Of a stretch of DNA of 64,000 nt, positions 58,376 to 64,000 are shown piece after piece. The position numbers and the translations under genes are program-made. Position 1 is the stretch's first letter. Each line of letters opens with the position of its first letter. The DNA comes from Siderastrea siderea (Eukaryota; Cnidaria; Anthozoa; Scleractinia; Rhizangiidae), in assembly GCA_964030785.1 (NCBI GenBank), contig OZ034967.1, positions 62,449,712 to 62,513,711 of the forward strand, in the 5' to 3' direction. The notes under the pieces are model-generated. The model was not told where the DNA came from, made no database searches, and saw only the letters and a program-made list of their open reading frames with translations.

Positions 58376-58751
58376 TATACGGGGAGGCTCCGCCTGAAAG
58401 GGGTACCTTTTTCAGGCTTCTGATGTATAAAAGGGTAGGGATTTCATGAGCTGAAGTATATGAAAGGCTAGGGAAATCTGTCCTTTAGGTATCTAAAAGG
58501 GCCTTTAATTTTCAAGTAGATAATAATATTGTCAGTTTTGGTTAACATCTCTTCCGGTAATACTGTTTTCCCCTAATATCGTTCATTAACTGCATTCCAA
58601 GGGTTTAGAAAAGGGATGCAGTGTTCTTAAGCAGGTATGTGAAAGGGGTACCATTTTTCAATGGAAGGTATACAAAAGGGGTACCTTTTCTGTCAAAAAT
58701 GGTACATAAAAGGGTAAGGGGTTGGACATCGGGGCGGAGCCTCCCCGTATA
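58376..58751. mobile_element. MITE with perfect 19-bp inverted repeats
   Basis: tatacggggaggctccgcc at 58376-58394 is the exact inverse of 58733-58751. The core has repeated aaaggggtacc motifs. Confidence 0.8.
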
Positions 58752-59109
58752 AAACTTTGTTGAGGGAGGAGGAGGGATCCTTCATCAATTGCTGAAGCTT
58801 GGTTCTAACAGAGCATTAATGAGAGACAGTAAGTGGTGCTGTAGTTGTGTAGGGAATGGCCAGTTGCAAAGCATGTCAAGTATGATGCATATGGTAATTT
58901 AAGATGGAGATATAAGAGGTCGATAATTAACTAATGTTTCATAATTTATGAGAACCTGTACTAAACTAGCGAGGGTCCCAGTGGTGTCCCCTTGATACAG
59001 GTTTCACCGTACTAAAATTATAATAATTCACCTCTTGTTGGTGAATTAAACAACCAAATAAGAGATCTCAAAGCAGCAAAACAATTGGGATGTTAAGTTT
59101 CTAAAATCA
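58752..59109. other. no gene seen
   Basis: Short hairpin ttcacctcttgttggtgaa at about 59029-59047. Confidence 0.5.
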
Positions 59110-59264
59110 GGGGCTGGATTCACGAAGTCCTCCAAAGTTAAGATGTACCCTAAGTATTGTTTCTTAACAATAGCCTATTGCTAGAATAACAATAGGCTAT
59201 TGTCAAAAACAAAAAAACACTTAGGATGTATCTTAACTTAGGAGGGCTTTGTGAATCTAACCCC
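59110..59264. mobile_element. hairpin MITE, 155 bp
   Basis: The left arm ggggctggattcacgaagtc and the right arm inverted (ggggttagattcacaaagcc) continue over about 45 bp (taagatgtaccctaagt). A nested perfect 14-bp hairpin (acaatagcctattg) is at the centre. Confidence 0.85.
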
Positions 59265-59544
59265 AGATTCACATCATGTTCAGTCAACTGCGGCCACTTT
59301 TAATAGTGATTAAAAAAACTAAAGCCAAGTGCCACAGTATGAGAGTCTATAAATCAGATTAAATCGGAATGAGAATAGACCCAGATAAACCCTCTAAACT
59401 TACACAATCATAATAATACAGTTTACTATACTGTACACTGACAATCCATTACCTGCTTTTTGTATCTGCAAGTGCTATTGAATTGCTTTCCTCATCTGGT
59501 CTTATAACAGCAAGAACATTTTCCAGGTATACATGTTCAGATTG

Positions 59545-60660
59545 CAAATCAGTGTGGCTGCTGACCCTGGTGAAAAACCTCACAGGATCTTCAAGGATCT
59601 TTAAGGATTGCCAAAGACATGCCAAAGATCCTTAAAGACAAGGATCTTTAAAAGATCCTTAAAGGATCTTTGAAAGATCTTCAAAGATCTTTATATGCAA
59701 AATCATTTGTTAAGATCCTCAAGGATTTGACCAAGATCTTCCAAGGATCCTACAAAGATCCTAATAAAGATCCTAGCAAAGATCTTTCCAAGGATCCTTC
59801 AAGATCCTCAAGGACTAAACAAGGATCTTTCAAAGATCTTAAAAGAATCCTTTCAAGGATCTTTTAAAGATCTTAGCCAGGATCCTCAAGGATTTGGTCA
59901 GGATCTTTTTAGGATCCTTGTCAAGATCTTCACAAGATCTTTGCAAGGATCCTTCAAGATCCTCAAGGACTAAACAAGGATCTTTCAAAGATCTTAAAAG
60001 GATCCTTTCAAGGATCTTGTTAAGATGTTAGCCAGGATCCTCAAGGATTTGGTCAGGATCTTACAAGGATCCTTGTCAAGATCTTTGCAAGATCTGTGCA
60101 AGGATCCTTGGAGATCCTCAAGGATTTAATGAGGATCTTTCAAAGATCTTAAAAAGATCCATTTAAGGATCTTGTTAAGATCTTTGCTAGGATCCTTAAG
60201 GGTTTGGTCAGGATCTCCCAAGGATCCTTGTCAAGATCTTTACAAGATTTGTGCAAGGTTTCTTCAAGATCCTCAAGGATTTAATGAAGTTCTTTCGAAG
60301 ACCTAACAAGATGCATAAAGATCTTAGAAAGGATCCGTAAGGATTTGATCAGGATCTTGCAAGGAATCTGTAATTTTATGCCAATAATTATTGATGTCTT
60401 TACAAGATCTTAGCAAGGATCCTGCAAGATCCTCAAGGATTTCAAAGATCTTGAAAGTATTGTTAAAGTTTTTGCTTTGATCTGGGGATCATACAAGGTT
60501 CCTTTACAAGATCCTTGAAAAATTTGACACAGTTGACAGAATCTTCAAAGCTTTGATGAGGATCCTTACAAACATCATTGCAAGGATTTCCTTAGATCTT
60601 TGCTGGGTTCCTTCAATATCCTCTTTGAAAGGACTAAAATAATGAGGATCTTGCAAGGTG
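59545..60660. repeat. GATC-rich satellite: about 11-bp subunits in a 155-bp repeat
   Basis: GATCC/GATCT words recur every 10-12 bases for 1.1 kb. Superimposed is a 155-bp unit: ctcaagga(c/t)t starts align at 59811, 59966, 60121, 60276 and, less exactly, 60436. The frames open across it are translated repeat. Confidence 0.9.
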
Positions 60661-62335
60661 GTGAGTATTATTCTAATGTCTGATCTGCTGTGTGATCAAA
60701 AAACACTGCTATCGCTACAAAGTACATGTATCCAACACAATTTTCAGACTTTCAGATAAGCTAGCTTGGAATGTTATGCTTAGTCTGTGCAAGAATAAAC
60801 CATAAATCAGAAAAATTTATTTGTCGAAAAATAATCAGTTTTACTTTACCTTGTTAATTTACATGATCATAATTGAACTGTTCAGCGGTAGTTGCTTAAG
60901 CTTATATTTTGTCTTAATATTCATGCAGTCAGTTTCAGCAATTTAACGATGAAAATCCTTAGTTTTTGAACTTCTGTAGGGGCAAATTTGTTGTAAGTCT
61001 CCATAGGTCCCAAAAAAACGATTCAGGAGTGACTTCTTAGCAGAATGCAATCCTTAAAGTGAGCAAGAAAAACGGAGCCAGGAGCAGCCGCCATTTTGGA
61101 ATCTCGGAGAGACTGGTAATGAATGAGCCGCTTTTGGTCAGCAGCCTCATCATTGCGGGCTCAGAGAAAACAGTTGAATTCATCAATTTCGAGTTCGTTT
61201 TAAATGGTCAACATATGTTTCCTTGGATTTCCTATTATTTCAAGCTTAAATGATGCCTCAAGGCAGCAAAAATTGGATATCTACTCTTAAGAAGGAGGTT
61301 AGTTCAAAAGAAAATGATTTGTAATGAAAGATTGGCTTCAAAATTAACGATTCTAAGAAGATGATGTTCTTTCCTGTCTTCGTAGATCTGCTTCCATTCG
61401 AACCTATATAATTGTAAGCTATAGGCTTATATATTTACATGTAACTAGTTACACTTGAGGCAGGCTGAATTGCGAGTTTATTTAACTAAAGAAGCAGTTA
61501 TGGCATAATTGTGCAGTTTATAGAAAAGTTAAAATGAAACATCCAATACAATGTTCTCCAGTGCTTTTCCACTGTAGAGTGTTTCCATCACTGTAGTTAA
61601 AAGGACATGCACTAGCACAAGGTAACTGATCTGCCTTGAGTTTACAATGTCTTGATTTGAAAGCAATAATAGAGATCATCTTCTAGAGAATTGAAAGAAC
61701 GGAACTGTTAACCGAATACAAAATAATTCAGAAATGATTTTAACCACACAATGACCAATTTGTTCTGTTTTGCTCTACTAGGAATACATTCAATTCATGA
61801 TCAGCTGCTGAGCACTGCAGTGTCAAGTCAGGAGTAGCCTGCTCTGTGCTCAGTATTAAAGCTAAGTCACTTTTAATGAACATAGCAGTCCAGTTTACTG
61901 ATTTCCCTTTCTGTGAATCATAACTACTCAAACTACCAGGACACAATGCAATTGTAAATGTATTGTAAGTTATCGCTATAAATCCACTCTAAATGAACAC
62001 AGCAAAATATTTTGAGAAAAAAGACAATCAAGACAATGTCGTCTATTTCACTCTGTTTATACTGATGAAGCTTTATGTAAAAGTAGTTCTAGGTGTAGCA
62101 ATTCAGAATAATAATATTATTGTAATTTTCCCAAGGTTGAATTAACTTTTATGTATTTAGTGATGTGAAATTCAGAGGACAATACATAGGTCATGTACAT
62201 AGGTCTGAAAAATATGGTATTTAATATGTCATATGTGAACTTTATAGAGATGTTATTTTAATCACAACTGCACTGTGTCAGTACTTGATATAGTCTCCAA
62301 GCTAGTTTCCAGAGTGCTGAAATTGTGGTAAATTA
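60661..62335. other. no gene seen
   Basis: AT-rich DNA with short ORFs. Confidence 0.55.
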
Positions 62336-62943
62336 CAGTCAAAATACTCAGCGCATTCCGCTCATTATTTAGGAATGATTTTCACTAATCGGGAACGGAT
62401 TGCACTTTTGGAATCAAAATTCTATTTTTAAATTGAAGATTGAAATGTCCCAACGGTAGACTCATGCGAAGTAACGAATGTTGATTGGATTGTTACTAAC
62501 AAAAGCCAAAAGTTCACACGCAAAGTACGAAACCGTTGGCGGCTGTTGGTTTCAGTCGGTTTGACATTACAGGGAATTTTTCTCAATTTTCAGGAACATT
62601 TGTGTGCATTTACAGCACACTTGTTTTTAAGAAATTATTCTTTACAGTTTTACAACAACAGACTGCTTTTTTACGTGGAAATGTGCCTGCAATTAATATT
62701 TTGTTGAGCGAACACAAATCAGGCCAGACACGTCAAGCTGCCAACAGTTTGCTACTTGCATGTGAACATTCGCCAGATGTCAATAATAAACCAATCAGCA
62801 TTCCTTATCTGGAACAAGGCTACCGTTGGAACCTTACAATATTCAATTTGAAAGTAGAATCTTGATTCCAATAATGCAATCCATCCCCGATTAATGAAAG
62901 TCATTCCCAAATAATAAGTGGAATGCGCTGAGTATTTCGACTG
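62336..62943. mobile_element. TA-flanked element with about 125-bp TIRs
   Basis: Left end CAGTCAAAATACTCAGCGCA, right end inverted CAGTCGAAATACTCAGCGCA. The similarity continues to ccaacggtag on both sides (about 62336-62459 and 62822-62943). TA lies at both borders. The 109-codon frame inside has no recognisable domain. Confidence 0.85.
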
Positions 62944-63279
62944 TAATGCTCTAAATGTATTCACAAGAAAGTGTTTTAAGGTTTCATAATATAATTTTCA
63001 TTTAATCAAAACAATGTTGAATTTGGTGGCCTAAAAGAAAACTTGTGAAGAATCCTTACAATTTTTGCAATAAATACTTAATCAACTTTAAGTTTGTTTG
63101 TTGTTTGATGTACATTACATCCTTATGTTTGCTATTCTCAGTAATTCCTAGGATCTCAATTTTTTCTCAAATTTTATCAAATTCTCTCAGTTTCCTAGAA
63201 ATTTCTTCCACGCTAATCTAAGACCATGCGAAGCTTGGAATTCCCTGGAATTCCTAGCTTATTTTGTAAGAGCTTGCAA
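62944..63279. other. no gene seen
   Basis: AT-rich spacer between the TIR element and the second GATC array. Confidence 0.5.
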
Positions 63280-64000
63280 CATCCTTAATGGTCCTCAAAG
63301 ATTGTTGTGGAACTTGAAAGAACCAAAAAGATCTTTGGGAGATTTTTGAAGATCTTTTCTAATCTTGCAAGAACTTGATGACCTTTTGAAGATCCTTGAA
63401 GATCCTAGCAAGAATTGTGGAGAAATGTGAAGATAATGGGAAGAATTTTGAAGATCAAAAGAGATACTGGGAAGAATTTTGAAGATCAAAAGAGATATTG
63501 GCAAGAATTTTGGAGATCCTTAAAGATCTTGGCAAGAACATTGAATATCTTGACAAGAATTTTGAAAATCTTGACAAGAATTTTGAAGATCCTTAAAAAT
63601 CTTGGCAAGAACATCAAAGATCTTGACAAGAATTTTGAAGATCCTTAAAGATTTTGGCAAGAACATCGAAGATCTTGACAAGAACTTTGAAGATCTTGGC
63701 AAGAACTTTGAAGATCTTGAGAGGAATTTTGACAATCCTTAAAGATCTTGACAAGAATTTTGAAGATCCTTGAAGATCTTTGCAAGAACTTTGAATATCT
63801 TTGTAGATCTTGGCAAGAATTTTGAAGATCTTTGTAGATCCTTGAAGATCTTGGCAAGAAATTGAAAGATCTTTGTAGATCCTTGAGGATCTTGGCAAGA
63901 AAATAAAAGATCCTTGAAGATCTTGGCAAGAACTTTGAAGATCCTTGAAGATCTTGGCAAGAATTTTGAAGATCCTTGACGATCCTTGAAGATTTTATAA
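63280..64000. repeat. second GATC-rich array, about 31-bp unit
   Basis: Unit gatcttggcaagaa(c/t)tttga followed by agatccttga, built from the same AAGATC words as the array at 59545. It runs off the window end. Several overlapping frames (KILAKIFKDLQ and similar) are only translated repeat. Confidence 0.9.

Noticed and set aside
62536..62865. 109-codon plus-strand frame
   Set aside because: Begins with TTG, lies inside a TIR element and runs into its right arm; no domain.
63295..63960. Several overlapping 70-94-codon frames on both strands (KILAKIFKDLQ-type repeats)
   Set aside because: They are translations of the GATC tandem array; frames on both strands stay open only because the repeat unit lacks stops.

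Overview
The window is eukaryotic, from an invertebrate animal, and an anthozoan cnidarian (stony-coral type) fits best. That assignment is an inference. It rests on AT-rich, intron-bearing DNA, on short exons with GT/AG borders that join in phase, and on many small inverted-repeat elements plus Penelope-like retroelement pieces of the kind common in coral genomes. Nothing looks bacterial: there are no operons and no ribosome binding sites.

I can support four genes well. (1) A single-exon class A GPCR, minus strand, 6594-7637. (2) A three-exon, three-SH3 adaptor of the Dlish/Vamana type, plus strand, 27518-30270, 375 aa. (3) A two-exon essential myosin light chain, plus strand, 34381-36554, 152 aa. 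(4) A four-exon Schlafen-like gene, minus strand, 56271-44177. Its exons join in frame to 886 codons plus stop and give both the N-terminal Schlafen core and a C-terminal SF1-type helicase. Weaker candidates are a 202-aa ORF (3562-4170, minus), a 115-aa ORF (25832-26179, plus) and two duplicated first-exon candidates near 25.2 and 26.8 kb.

Most of the rest is repeat. 1-2583 is a 47-bp satellite with a 768-bp higher-order repeat. 11-19 kb is a patchwork of small inverted-repeat elements, a degraded Penelope-like fragment, a LINE 3' end and a possible solo LTR. 19.8-20.2 kb is a palindromic element with two tRNA-Thr-like sequences head to head. 40.2-41.6 kb is a Tc1-like element with 34-bp terminal repeats whose core holds a large foldback. 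42.2-43.8 kb is bounded by 245-bp inverted arms. The last 4.5 kb holds two GATC-rich arrays and several more inverted-repeat elements.

The 7.7-kb third intron of the Schlafen-like gene is the most interesting stretch. On the minus strand it contains a tyrosine-recombinase-like gene with a C-terminal SANT/Myb domain, broken by one stop codon just before the expected catalytic tyrosine. On the plus strand it contains the GIY-YIG end of a Penelope-like element followed by a well-formed type I hammerhead ribozyme at 47228-47298. The Schlafen core itself seems to have lost at least one of the acidic residues needed for RNA cleavage, while the helicase motifs are intact.
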